Below are positions 9,129 through 17,329 of a stretch of 64,000 nucleotides of DNA, piece after piece. The notes under the pieces are model-generated. The model searched no databases. It worked only from the letters and a program-made list of their open reading frames with translations, and was not told the DNA's origin. This stretch comes from an uncultured Chitinophagaceae bacterium. GTDB lineage: Bacteria; Bacteroidota; Bacteroidia; Chitinophagales; Chitinophagaceae. The stretch spans positions 18,501 through 82,500 of the forward strand of contig CALIIL010000011.1 of NCBI GenBank assembly GCA_938017685.1, in the 5' to 3' direction. The position numbers and the translations under genes are program-made. Numbering within the stretch: the first letter of the stretch is position 1; each line of letters starts with the position of its first letter.

Positions 9129-10148
9129 TTATTTGGCGTACATTCTTTCAATCATCTCAACAACCTTTAAGCCTTCCAAGGCATTGACTGTAATAGGCGC
9201 TCTTCCTTTCAAAACATCTACTACATTTTCAATGACATAATGGTGATTAGCGGCACTACCTTTATAGGCACCATAATCATTGCCAGGGTTGGTAGGAGCG
9301 AGCTCAGGCATTTCATAATCCTTCACATTACATACTTCTACTTGATCCATGTATTGGCCGCCAATTTTTACACTGCCATTTTCTGCAATCACGGTTAATG
9401 AACTTTCTAAATTTTTATTCCAAACCGAAGTTGAAAAATTAATACAACCTGTTCCACCATTGACAAAGTCAAATTGAACCATGCCTGAATCTTCTTTTAA
9501 TTGCGTCAATCCTTCATGGTTAAAATTGTTCATTTGAGAGCGTATGTTGCTTACATCGCCAAACAGCCAATATAAAATATCAATAAAATGAGAGAATTGT
9601 GTAAACAGCGTGCCTCCATCTAATTTGGCATCTCCATGCCAGCTATCGGCTTTATAATAACGATCATCTCGGTTCCAGTAGCAGTTTAACTGCGCCATAT
9701 AGATATTTCCTAATTTACCGCTGACCATGAGTTCTTTCATCCAAGCACTTGGCGGGCTGTATCTATTTTGCATCACACAAAAAACTTGTTTTTGCTTATT
9801 TAATGCACTGAATATTACTTTTTCGGCATTGTTCTTGTCTAAGGCCATGGGTTTTTCAATAACCACGTGTTTATCATGTTCAATACATAATAAGGCTTGG
9901 TCTGAGTGAAAACCATTAGGAGAAGCAATATTGACCACATCAACCTCTTTAGCTATATCACTTTCTAAGAAATCTTCTAGGCTTTTAAAAAAAGTGGCAT
10001 TAGCGTAACTTTCAATACCCAAAGTATTTTCTGGCTTAACATCAATCAAAGCAACTAACTCTGCTTCTTCATTTCTACTTATCATCTCAGCATGACGCTT
10101 CCCAATATGGCCACACCCGACAATCGCAAATTTTATTTTGTCACTCAT
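9129..10148 (-). CDS. Gfo/Idh/MocA-family sugar oxidoreductase (WlbA/WbpB-like)
   Basis: A 339-residue NAD(P)-dependent dehydrogenase. The N-terminal Rossmann domain has FAIVGCGHIGKRHAEMI, and the family's catalytic loop HVVIEKPMALDK is present. Next upstream is a WlbB/WbpD-like acetyltransferase. In Bordetella and Pseudomonas this pair (3-dehydrogenase and N-acetyltransferase) belongs to the UDP-2,3-diacetamido-uronic acid pathway, which also needs a non-hydrolysing 2-epimerase like the one at the left edge. The substrate assignment is therefore contextual. The 18 bp to its upstream neighbour indicates one operon. Confidence 0.82.
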   Translation of the reverse strand: MSDKIKFAIVGCGHIGKRHAEMISRNEEAELVALIDVKPENTLGIESYANATFFKSLEDFLESDIAKEVDVVNIASPNGFHSDQALLCIEHDKHVVIEKPMALDKNNAEKVIFSALNKQKQVFCVMQNRYSPPSAWMKELMVSGKLGNIYMAQLNCYWNRDDRYYKADSWHGDAKLDGGTLFTQFSHFIDILYWLFGDVSNIRSQMNNFNHEGLTQLKEDSGMVQFDFVNGGTGCINFSTSVWNKNLESSLTVIAENGSVKIGGQYMDQVEVCNVKDYEMPELAPTNPGNDYGAYKGSAANHHYVIENVVDVLKGRAPITVNALEGLKVVEMIERMYAK

Positions 10149-10166
10149 AAAGAGTACAAATTTAAT

Positions 10167-10745
10167 CTAAGATACTTTAGTTACTACATCATTTGCCAAC
10201 TTATAACGTTCCTGGCTCTCTTCGCATATAGCTTCGCCAGCTTCATTAAACACTAATCGATGACCGTATTCGCTCATCCAACCAATCTGTTTGGCTGGGT
10301 TGCCTACTACTAAGGCATAACTAGGTACTGTTTTTGTTACCACGGCACCAGCTCCAATAAAGGCGTAATCGCCAATATCATGACCACATACGATAGTTGC
10401 ATTAGCACCAATGGATGCGCCTTTGCCCACATGTGTCTTATCGTATTGTCCGCGACGGTTCACGCCAGAGCGAGGATTTGTTACATTGGTAAATACGCAG
10501 CTAGGTCCAAGAAAAACATCATCATCACAAGTAACACCTGTATATATAGATACATTATTTTGAATTTTTACATTTTTACCGAGCACCACTTCTGGGGATA
10601 CAACTACATTTTGCCCCAAATTACAATTTTCGCCCAAGGTGCAATTTGACATCACATGGCTAAAGTGCCATATTTTAGTCCCATCGCCAATATTGCAGTT
10701 GGCATCTATGACAGCCGTTTCATGTGCAAAGTAGTTTTGTTCCAT
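10167..10745 (-). CDS. UDP-sugar N-acetyltransferase, WlbB/WbpD-like
   Basis: A 192-residue left-handed beta-helix enzyme built of hexapeptide repeats (NCNIGDGTKIWHFSHVM, LGENCNLGQNVVVSP and so on), with FTNVTNPRSGVNRRGQY in the middle and YALVVGNPAKQIGWM near the end. This pattern is diagnostic of the WlbB/WbpD group, which acetylates the 3-amino group of a UDP-2-acetamido-3-amino-uronic acid using acetyl-CoA. It is followed by the matching WlbA-like dehydrogenase. The WbpA- and WbpE-type enzymes that would complete the pathway are not in the window. Confidence 0.86.
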   Translation of the reverse strand: MEQNYFAHETAVIDANCNIGDGTKIWHFSHVMSNCTLGENCNLGQNVVVSPEVVLGKNVKIQNNVSIYTGVTCDDDVFLGPSCVFTNVTNPRSGVNRRGQYDKTHVGKGASIGANATIVCGHDIGDYAFIGAGAVVTKTVPSYALVVGNPAKQIGWMSEYGHRLVFNEAGEAICEESQERYKLANDVVTKVS

Positions 10746-10753
10746 AATAAGGT

Positions 10754-11527
10754 CTAAAATACTATAAAATAGGGATTGAGTAAGTTTTCTTTATTATAAA
10801 TGAGTGGCGTTAAGCTAGGATGCTCAAATACTTCGTAGCCTAAACCTAATAATACACCATGTGCCGCAGCCGTATCCCACTCCATCGTTGGAGCAAATCG
10901 TGGATAAATATCTGCACCATTCTCCGCAAGTACTAGGAATTTTAGAGAACTTCCCATGCTTACTGTACTAGGATTGCTCAATTCATTGATAAAATCTTCC
11001 GTCTCTTGACTTAAGTGCGATCGAGATGCTACGATTCTTAAGCCATCCTGTTGTTTAAGAAGATTCAATTCCGTTGGTGTTGTTTTAGGTTTTAAGGTTT
11101 CTGTCTTTTCATTCACTTCAAGCCAAGAACCTTCGCCTTTTACACCAAAAAATAACTTATTTAATACGGGAACAAAAACCACGCCCATTATAGGAATTCC
11201 TTTTTCAACAAGTGCAATATTTACAGTAAACTCACCATTTCGTTTAATAAATTCTTTGGTTCCGTCTAATGGGTCAATGCACCAATATTGATCCCATTTT
11301 TTTCTATCTGCAAAAGGTATTTCGTATCCTTCTTCACTAAGAATAGGAATATTCGTTCCCTCCAAAAAAGAAATAATTACATCATGTCCTTTTTTATCTG
11401 CCTTAGTTAAAGGGGAAGAGTCTGATTTTAAATCTACATCAAAATCATCGGTATCATAAATAGCCAAAATTTCTTCACCCGCTTTCAAAGCGGCTTTCTT
11501 TGCTATGGCTAATAAATCTTTCATCAT
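10754..11527 (-). CDS. cysQ: 3'(2'),5'-bisphosphate nucleotidase
   Basis: A 257-residue inositol-monophosphatase-fold enzyme. LKSDSSPLTKADKKGHD, LSEEG, WCIDPLDGTKEFIKRNGEF and the late MEWDTAAAHGVL supply the metal-binding aspartates and glutamates. CysQ hydrolyses PAP to AMP, removing the by-product of PAPS-using enzymes. It follows cysN by 8 bp and completes a cysC-cysD-cysN-cysQ order. A start at the second methionine, one codon on, is equally possible. PAP disposal next to sugar genes fits either assimilatory sulfate reduction or sulfotransferase chemistry; neither a PAPS reductase nor a sulfotransferase is seen in the window. Confidence 0.93.
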   Translation of the reverse strand: MMKDLLAIAKKAALKAGEEILAIYDTDDFDVDLKSDSSPLTKADKKGHDVIISFLEGTNIPILSEEGYEIPFADRKKWDQYWCIDPLDGTKEFIKRNGEFTVNIALVEKGIPIMGVVFVPVLNKLFFGVKGEGSWLEVNEKTETLKPKTTPTELNLLKQQDGLRIVASRSHLSQETEDFINELSNPSTVSMGSSLKFLVLAENGADIYPRFAPTMEWDTAAAHGVLLGLGYEVFEHPSLTPLIYNKENLLNPYFIVF

Positions 11528-11535
11528 TTTAGAGT

Positions 11536-12795
11536 TTATCCTCTAATCATACCGGCTGCTACAGTAGCATTGGTTTTTTCATCTACCAAGATTACAGATC
11601 CTGTAATTCTGTTACGGCTGTAACTATCTACAAACATTGGCTTAGTTGTACGGATTTTGATACGAGCAATATCATTCAATTGAATTTCTTTGTCTTCTTC
11701 ATTTCGGTGAAGTGTATTGATATCCAATTTGTATTGGATTTCTTTAATCATACAACGCTCTTCATTTGAAGTATGTACGATGGTATATTTTCCGTTGAGC
11801 TGCAAAGGCGTTTCGTCAAACCAACAAATCATAAGGTCTAAATCCTGCGTTGAGTTGGGCTGATTATTTACTCGAACAATCATATCGCCTCGGCTAATAT
11901 CTATTTCATCTTCTAATAAAATAGTAGCAGACATTGGCGGGAAAATTTCTTGCAACTCACCATCGAACGAATCAATTTTTGCAATTTTTGAAGTGAAGCC
12001 AGATGGTAAAACAGCTACCTCATCACCTTTTTTAAATACACCACCAGCAACTCTTCCTGCATATCCTCTGTAGTCATGATACTCATCACTCATAGGCCGA
12101 ATCACCGTTTGAACTGGGAAGCGACAATCAATAAAGTTTTCATCATTACTAATATGGACATTTTCTAAATAATACATTAACGACGAACCGCCGTACCAAG
12201 GCATATTGTCACCTTTATTTACCACATTGTCTCCGACCAATGCTGAGATTGGAATAAACTCAATATCATGAATATCCAATCGAGAGCTAAACTCTTTGAA
12301 ATCAGCTTTAATTTGATCATAAACGTCTTCCTTATACTCAACTAAATCCATTTTATTAATACAAACTAATAAGTGTGGTATTTGTAATAAAGAGGCGATT
12401 ATTGCGTGACGCTTTGTTTGTTCTACAACTCCTTTACGAGCATCAATTAATATCAAGGCCACATTAGCCGTTGATGCACCTGTAACCATATTTCGTGTAT
12501 ATTGAATATGACCTGGAGTGTCGGCAATAATGAACTTACGCTTTGGAGTGGCAAAATATCGGTAAGCCACATCAATGGTAATGCCTTGCTCTCGCTCAGC
12601 TTTTAATCCATCGGTTAGCAAAGCTAAATTTACATTTGCTTCACCTTTTTTTTCACTAGCAATTTTTATTGCATCGTATTGATCTTCAAAAATTGATTTA
12701 CTATCATAGAGCATACGACCGATCAAGGTGCTTTTTCCATCATCAACACTTCCTGCTGTTGTGAAACGTAATAATTCTGTTTTTTGTCCGCTCAT
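11536..12795 (-). CDS. cysN: Sulfate adenylyltransferase subunit 1 (GTPase)
   Basis: An EF-Tu-like GTPase of 419 residues with TTAGSVDDGKSTLIGRM (P-loop), ADTPGHIQYTRNM (G3) and INKMDLV (G4), followed by beta-barrel domains. CysN uses GTP hydrolysis to drive APS formation by CysD. The frame is open back to 12933, inside cysD, but I chose the ATG at 12793-12795 (SGQKTELLRFTTAG). CysN proteins start a few residues before the P-loop, and the extra 46 residues would overlap cysD out of frame. This leaves 67 bp after cysD. It is a stand-alone CysN, not fused to APS kinase. Confidence 0.93.
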   Translation of the reverse strand: MSGQKTELLRFTTAGSVDDGKSTLIGRMLYDSKSIFEDQYDAIKIASEKKGEANVNLALLTDGLKAEREQGITIDVAYRYFATPKRKFIIADTPGHIQYTRNMVTGASTANVALILIDARKGVVEQTKRHAIIASLLQIPHLLVCINKMDLVEYKEDVYDQIKADFKEFSSRLDIHDIEFIPISALVGDNVVNKGDNMPWYGGSSLMYYLENVHISNDENFIDCRFPVQTVIRPMSDEYHDYRGYAGRVAGGVFKKGDEVAVLPSGFTSKIAKIDSFDGELQEIFPPMSATILLEDEIDISRGDMIVRVNNQPNSTQDLDLMICWFDETPLQLNGKYTIVHTSNEERCMIKEIQYKLDINTLHRNEEDKEIQLNDIARIKIRTTKPMFVDSYSRNRITGSVILVDEKTNATVAAGMIRG

Positions 12796-12862
12796 CTTTT
12801 TAAATATCTTGAATTTGTAAAGTTTGTTTGGTATTTCTTTTAATCTTTTAAAAGAAGTTTGA

Positions 12863-13768
12863 CTAAAAATATCCTTGTTTCTTTCTGTCTTCCATCGCTG
12901 TTTCGGAACGTTTATCATCAGATCGCGTACCACGTTCTGTAACTCGCGTCATAGAAACTTCTGCAATAATGTCGTCCAATGTTTCAGCGTTTGACTCAGC
13001 TGCACCGGTACAACTCATATCGCCTATCGTACGAAAGCGTACTTTCATATCTTTTAGTTCTTCTGTGTCTTTTCGTTGCATATAATCAGAGTCAGAATAT
13101 ATAACACCATCTCGTGTAAAACACTTTCTAGTATGTGCAAAGTATAAAGACGGCAACTCAACTTTTTCTTCTTTTAAATATTGCCAAACATCTAATTCGG
13201 TAAAGTTTGAAATTGGAAATACTCTAAAGTGCTCGCCAAAGTTCTTTTTTCCATTAAACGTATTCCATAGTTCGGGGCGTTGATTTTTCGGATCCCATTG
13301 TCCAAATTCATCACGATGTGAAAAGAATCGTTCTTTCGCTCTTGCTTTTTCTTCATCTCTTCTTCCTCCACCAAAAGCAGCATCGTATTTACCATCTTCC
13401 AATGCTTTTAATAAGGCAGCAGTTTGTAATCCGTTTCTACTAGCATGAATCCCCGTTTCCTCTTGTACTAATCCGTTATCAATAGCTTCTTGTACAGAGC
13501 CTACTAAAAGCTTTGCACCCATATCGGCCACCCATTTGTCTCTAAAAGCAATTGTTTCAGGGAAGTTATGTCCTGTATCAATATGCATTAAGGGAAAAGG
13601 CACCTTTGCTGGAAAGAATGCCTTTTTTGCCAAATAAGACATTAAGATCGAATCCTTACCACCAGAAAATAGCATTACAGGATTTTCAAATTGTGCAACT
13701 GCCTCGCGAATCACGTATATGGCCTCTGATTCGAGTTCTTTAAGATGGTTTAAATAGTAACTGCTCAT
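12863..13768 (-). CDS. cysD: Sulfate adenylyltransferase subunit 2
   Basis: A 301-residue ATP-pyrophosphatase-type protein. VMLFSGGKDSILMSYL holds the PP-motif, and HIDTGHNFPETI, FGGGRRDEEKARAKER and FPISNFTELDVWQYL are family signatures. It ends with MEDRKKQGYF, where CysD proteins normally stop. With CysN it makes adenosine 5'-phosphosulfate from sulfate and ATP. Its ATG overlaps the cysC stop codon by 1 bp, so translation is probably coupled. Confidence 0.96.
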   Translation of the reverse strand: MSSYYLNHLKELESEAIYVIREAVAQFENPVMLFSGGKDSILMSYLAKKAFFPAKVPFPLMHIDTGHNFPETIAFRDKWVADMGAKLLVGSVQEAIDNGLVQEETGIHASRNGLQTAALLKALEDGKYDAAFGGGRRDEEKARAKERFFSHRDEFGQWDPKNQRPELWNTFNGKKNFGEHFRVFPISNFTELDVWQYLKEEKVELPSLYFAHTRKCFTRDGVIYSDSDYMQRKDTEELKDMKVRFRTIGDMSCTGAAESNAETLDDIIAEVSMTRVTERGTRSDDKRSETAMEDRKKQGYF

Positions 13769-14361
13769 TAATATTTTATTAAAGGTTGGGCAAAGTTAAA
13801 TAATTTATCTACGCATTCGGCAACTGACTGTGAGGTAGTTATTATCTCAATAGCTGGATTTTCGGGAGCTTCATAAGGAGAACTAATTCCGGAGAAGTTC
13901 CTGATTTCTCCAGCGCGGGCTTTTTTATATAGCCCTTTTACATCCCTATTTTCGCATATTTCTAGCGGAGTATTAATAAATACCTCCACAAAATCATCGG
14001 CTCCAATTATACTTTTCGCCTTTTCTCTAGCAGCTATTGTGGGACTAATAAAAGATACTAAGCTTATAACACCATTATTGAGATATAATTTGCCAATCTC
14101 AGAAATTCTTCGAATGTTCTCCTGGCGATCTTCCATGTTAAAACCAAGATCACTGTTTATACCGCTTCGAATATTATCACCATCCAATACTTGTGTAAAG
14201 TAACCTTCGGAAAACAATTTCTTTTCGAAATGTTCAGCGATTGTACTTTTTCCTGAACCAGATAAACCCGTAAACCAAAAGACTTTGGAGGATTGCCCTA
14301 ATTTTTTTTCTTTAGTTTTTCGTGAAACTATTCTTTCGAAATCGGGGTGAATATTATTCAT
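13768..14361 (-). CDS. cysC: Adenylylsulfate (APS) kinase
   Basis: A 197-residue kinase with P-loop FTGLSGSGKSTIAEHFE, then VLDGDNIRSGINSDLGF, RRISEIGKLY and SFISPTIAAREKAK, all standard for CysC. It phosphorylates APS to PAPS. The frame is open back to 14463, but that extension is the out-of-frame remnant of a DUF2061 gene. The ATG at 14359-14361 (NNIHPDFERIV) lies one base after that remnant's stop codon and gives normal family length. The gene heads the PAPS set, and PAPS would be available to any sulfotransferase acting on the surface glycan. Confidence 0.93.
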   Translation of the reverse strand: MNNIHPDFERIVSRKTKEKKLGQSSKVFWFTGLSGSGKSTIAEHFEKKLFSEGYFTQVLDGDNIRSGINSDLGFNMEDRQENIRRISEIGKLYLNNGVISLVSFISPTIAAREKAKSIIGADDFVEVFINTPLEICENRDVKGLYKKARAGEIRNFSGISSPYEAPENPAIEIITTSQSVAECVDKLFNFAQPLIKY

Positions 14362-14362
14362 T

Positions 14363-14856
14363 CTATTTAATTTTTTTTCTAAGTGCACCTCTTGGAATTG
14401 ATTGCCAAGCTCTTTCGTGCAGGTAATAAAGTACAAATTTAGTAAAGACTTCAGTGTCTCCAATTTGTAATGCTGAACTTGTATTACCAGTTAAGCAACA
14501 ATTATGGTTGTTATACTTCCAACAGTTCGCCAACAAATGCCTTTAAGAATACTTCTTACATGTGATTCTTTTTTGATTGCACTTTTATGACAATCTGCTG
14601 GAATAACTTTTTTTGCATAGGTTCAAAACAATTTCTATTGTCTTACAACACCCAATGGTATGTTCTGCCAAAGACGTTTGTAAGCATAATATAATAAAAA
14701 TTATATTGAAGTATCCCATAATACAATGGTAGATGCCGTATGACTTTCTCCAAGAATTAGCCATGAAATTAGCAAGGTGTCTAATGTTCCAACTAAACGC
14801 CAAGTGATACCTTTGCTTATGCTCCGAGCGTGCGACTCTTTGATTTTCTGAGACAT
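14363..14856 (-). pseudogene. Decayed tandem DUF2061 gene upstream of cysC
   Basis: This 494-bp stretch holds two broken copies of the small DUF2061 membrane domain. Copy 1 starts at ATG 14854-14856 and reads KESHARSISKGITWRLVGT. It reaches an in-frame TAA at 14701-14703 where members usually have lysine, then continues in the same frame as FLLYYAYKRLWQNIP to a TAG at 14635-14637. Copy 2 (about 14600 down to 14363) reads KKESHVRSILKGICWRTVGS, hits a stop near 14513, and resumes in another frame as GDTEVFTKFVLYYLHERAWQ, ending one base before the cysC ATG. One nonsense change and one small indel explain everything. DUF2061 genes often neighbour sulfate-activation genes in Bacteroidota, to my recollection. 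Confidence 0.75.
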
Positions 14857-14859
14857 ATC

Positions 14860-15723
14860 TTACGCCTTTAATATACTTCTCAAATAAACGCCATAGCCGC
14901 TTTTTTTCAACAAATCGGCTTGGCGCATGAGTTCATCCTCCCCAATATAACCCATGCGGTACGCTACTTCCTCTATACAACCAATTTTAGTGCCTTGTCG
15001 TTTTTCGATAACACGGACAAACTCTGAAGCATCGCTCAATGAGTCAAAAGTGCCGGTATCTAACCATGCTGTGCTTCTATCCAGTATTGAAACTTTAAGT
15101 TTTTGTTGCTCAAGGTATACTCGATTCACATCTGTTATTTCGTACTCGCCTCTCGCTGAAGGAGCTAAATTTTTGGCAATCTCAACGACTTCATTATCAT
15201 AGAAATATAGTCCTGGTACAGCATAGTTGGATTTTGGGTTTTCAGGTTTTTCTTCTATAGAAATAGCTTTATTATGTTCATCGAACTCAACAACACCATA
15301 GCGCTCAGGATCCGAAACAGGATAGGCAAATACATAAGCACCATCTACATTATTCAATTTCTGTAGTTGTCGGCCGAGACCTGTTCCCCAAAAAATATTA
15401 TCGCCTAATACGAGAGCCACTTTTTCACTACCAATAAAGTCTGCACCAATCACAAAAGCTTGCGCTAATCCGTTGGGAACTTCCTGTACCGCATATTGAA
15501 TATCACATCCTAATTCTGTGCCATCGCCTAGTAAGCGTTTGAACTGATCGTTATCTTCTGGTGTAGTAATTATTAGTATCTCCTTTATTCCAGCCATCAT
15601 TAAAACGGACAAAGGGTAATAAATCATAGGCTTATCATAGATGGGCATGAGTTGTTTTGAAATGCCCTTGGTAATTGGGTACAATCTGGTGCCAGAACCA
15701 CCGGCTAATATTATTCCTTTCAT
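14860..15723 (-). CDS. rmlA: Glucose-1-phosphate thymidylyltransferase
   Basis: A 287-residue nucleotidyltransferase starting [19 protein letters not shown], with [41 protein letters not shown] and [10 protein letters not shown]. These are canonical RmlA (RfbA) signatures. The enzyme makes dTDP-glucose, the first step towards dTDP-deoxysugars such as dTDP-rhamnose. RmlB is encoded about 490 bp upstream on the same strand, separated by a four-helix-bundle gene. RmlC and RmlD are not in the window. Confidence 0.97.
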   Translation of the reverse strand: MKGIILAGGSGTRLYPITKGISKQLMPIYDKPMIYYPLSVLMMAGIKEILIITTPEDNDQFKRLLGDGTELGCDIQYAVQEVPNGLAQAFVIGADFIGSEKVALVLGDNIFWGTGLGRQLQKLNNVDGAYVFAYPVSDPERYGVVEFDEHNKAISIEEKPENPKSNYAVPGLYFYDNEVVEIAKNLAPSARGEYEITDVNRVYLEQQKLKVSILDRSTAWLDTGTFDSLSDASEFVRVIEKRQGTKIGCIEEVAYRMGYIGEDELMRQADLLKKSGYGVYLRSILKA

Positions 15724-15740
15724 TTTTTATTTTTTTGAGG

Positions 15741-15776
15741 TTTATAGGGTTTATGAGGTTTATCGGATTTATCTGT
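15741..15776. repeat. 9-bp-period TTTAT repeat, left flank of four-helix-bundle gene
   Basis: TTTAT recurs at 15741, 15750, 15759 and 15768 with an exact 9-bp period and purine-rich spacers (AGGG, GAGG, CGGA). A reverse-complement counterpart lies on the other side of the neighbouring gene (16173-16209). Confidence 0.7.
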
Positions 15777-15787
15777 TCTTTGGAGAG

Positions 15788-16153
15788 TTATGTGGTTTCA
15801 GTTGATTTTTTTAGAGCATTTATTTTATATGCAACCAATGTTATTTTCTCTCTTGTCTTTTTGTATTCGGTTTCCGTTAAGTATTCAAGTTCACGAGCAA
15901 TGATAATATGATTTAAGGTCTCTATTAAACTGCTAAACGCGATTGTGTAAAACCGCGCTTGATCTTTCTTCCCAGATCTTGCTGAGCCTTCGGCAATATT
16001 AGAATTTACAGAATTAGCAGAACGCTTAACTTGAGAAGTCAATCCATATATTTCTTCTTTTGGAAAAGCTTTACTAAGATTATATATTTCAATAGTTAAC
16101 ATTTTAGCATCCTGCCAAACGCTTAGTTTCTCAAATGAAAATACTTTTGTCAT
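15788..16153 (-). CDS. Four-helix-bundle protein (23S IVS / Avd-like family)
   Basis: A 121-residue helical protein with FEKLSVWQDAKMLTIEIY, FPKEEIYGLTSQVKRSANSV, NIAEGSARSGK and a middle FYTIAFSSLIETLNHI. This is the classic order of the family found in 23S rRNA intervening sequences and as accessory proteins of diversity-generating retroelements. Members are small, basic, pentameric nucleic-acid-binding proteins of unclear role. It separates rmlA from rmlB, which are normally adjacent, and is bracketed by inverted arrays of 9-bp-period repeats. This suggests insertion as a cassette. I see no reverse transcriptase or variable repeat nearby. Confidence 0.88.
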   Translation of the reverse strand: MTKVFSFEKLSVWQDAKMLTIEIYNLSKAFPKEEIYGLTSQVKRSANSVNSNIAEGSARSGKKDQARFYTIAFSSLIETLNHIIIARELEYLTETEYKKTREKITLVAYKINALKKSTETT

Positions 16154-16172
16154 AAAAATAGTAAAACTAAGT

Positions 16173-16209
16173 ATAAACCCCTCTAAACATCATAAACTCC
16201 ATAAACCTA
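16173..16209. repeat. 9-bp-period ATAAAC repeat, right flank of four-helix-bundle gene
   Basis: TAAA recurs at 16174, 16184, 16193 and 16202 (spacing 10, 9, 9) within ATAAACYYC-like units. It is the reverse complement of the array at 15741-15776, so the two arrays form an inverted pair about 400 bp apart around one small gene. Confidence 0.65.
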
Positions 16210-16210
16210 T

Positions 16211-17257
16211 CTAAGAATACATTTTATCATAGTAATTTGCATAATCACCCGATGTTACATTCTCCAACCAATCTTTATTTTCAAAGTACCAATCTATTGT
16301 TTGTGATAATCCTTCTTCGAAGGTTACAGAAGGTGTCCAGCCTAACTCTTTTTCAATTTTTGTTGCGTCAATGGCATAGCGCATATCATGCCCGGCTCTA
16401 TCTTTTACAAAGGTAATTAGCTTTTGTGCGGTGCCAATTTCTCTTCCTAACTTCTCATCCATTTTATCGCATAGTAAGCGCACTAAGTCAATATTACTCC
16501 ATTCATTATGCCCGCCAATATTATAGGTTTCCCCTTCTTTTCCCTTGTACAATATGGTGTCAATAGCCACGGCGTGATCTTTTACAAAGAGCCAGTCACG
16601 CACATTATCACCTTTACCATAAATAGGCAGTGGCTTATCGTTTAGGATATTATTAATCAAGAGCGGGATTAATTTTTCAGGAAAATGATTAGGACCGTAG
16701 TTATTAGAACAATTGCTAATAACGATTGGCATACCATAGGTATGATAAAAGGCACGTACTAAATGATCGCTACTTGCTTTACTTGCCGAGTATGGACTGC
16801 GCGGATCATAAGCCGTATCTTCATAAAAGAAACCAGTCTCACCCAATGAACCATACACTTCATCCGTTGATACGTGATAAAATTTCTTTCCATTATAATT
16901 TCCGTTCCAATGTTTTTTGGCTGCTTGTAACAAATTGCCCGTTCCAATAACATTCGTTTCGACAAAAGCCATAGGATTAGTGATAGATCGATCTACATGG
17001 CTCTCGGCAGCGAGATGAATAATATGTGTAATATCTTTTTCTACAAATATTTTTTCCATTAAAGCACCATCAACAATATCTGCTTTTATGAATTCGTAAT
17101 TCGTTGCTTTTTCAATATCCTTAATATTTTCTAAGTTACCTGCGTAAGTAAGTGCATCCAAATTATAAATGTTGGCATCTGGGTATTGGGTGACCATACG
17201 GCGCACTACATGCGAACCAATAAATCCTGCTCCTCCTGTTATTAAAATATTTTTCAT
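16211..17257 (-). CDS. rmlB: dTDP-glucose 4,6-dehydratase
   Basis: A 348-residue extended short-chain dehydrogenase. NILITGGAGFIGSHVVRRM binds NAD, HLAAESHVDRSI and FYHVSTDEVYGSLGE are RmlB-specific, and YSASKASSDHL holds the catalytic Tyr/Lys pair. It converts dTDP-glucose to dTDP-4-keto-6-deoxyglucose. Length and ending (DWYFENKDWLE) are typical. It follows asnB and precedes the four-helix-bundle gene on the same strand. Without RmlC/RmlD in view the final deoxysugar is unknown. Confidence 0.96.
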   Translation of the reverse strand: MKNILITGGAGFIGSHVVRRMVTQYPDANIYNLDALTYAGNLENIKDIEKATNYEFIKADIVDGALMEKIFVEKDITHIIHLAAESHVDRSITNPMAFVETNVIGTGNLLQAAKKHWNGNYNGKKFYHVSTDEVYGSLGETGFFYEDTAYDPRSPYSASKASSDHLVRAFYHTYGMPIVISNCSNNYGPNHFPEKLIPLLINNILNDKPLPIYGKGDNVRDWLFVKDHAVAIDTILYKGKEGETYNIGGHNEWSNIDLVRLLCDKMDEKLGREIGTAQKLITFVKDRAGHDMRYAIDATKIEKELGWTPSVTFEEGLSQTIDWYFENKDWLENVTSGDYANYYDKMYS

Positions 17258-17329
17258 AAAAATAGAAGTAGTAAAGTTATAGAAAAGGTTCTGACATCTC
17301 GATAGTTATTGGAATAACTGTAATAATTT

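Noticed and set aside
12796..12933. Upstream extension of the cysN frame into cysD
   Set aside because: It overlaps cysD out of frame. CysN proteins begin just before the P-loop, and the ATG at 12795 gives the expected length.
15741..16209. CRISPR-like array
   Set aside because: The units are only 9 bp long, imperfect, inverted relative to each other, and without spacers or cas genes.
16211..17257. Long frames inside rmlB in other frames and strands (for example 16726-16965)
   Set aside because: Shadows of the dehydratase gene with no domain content.
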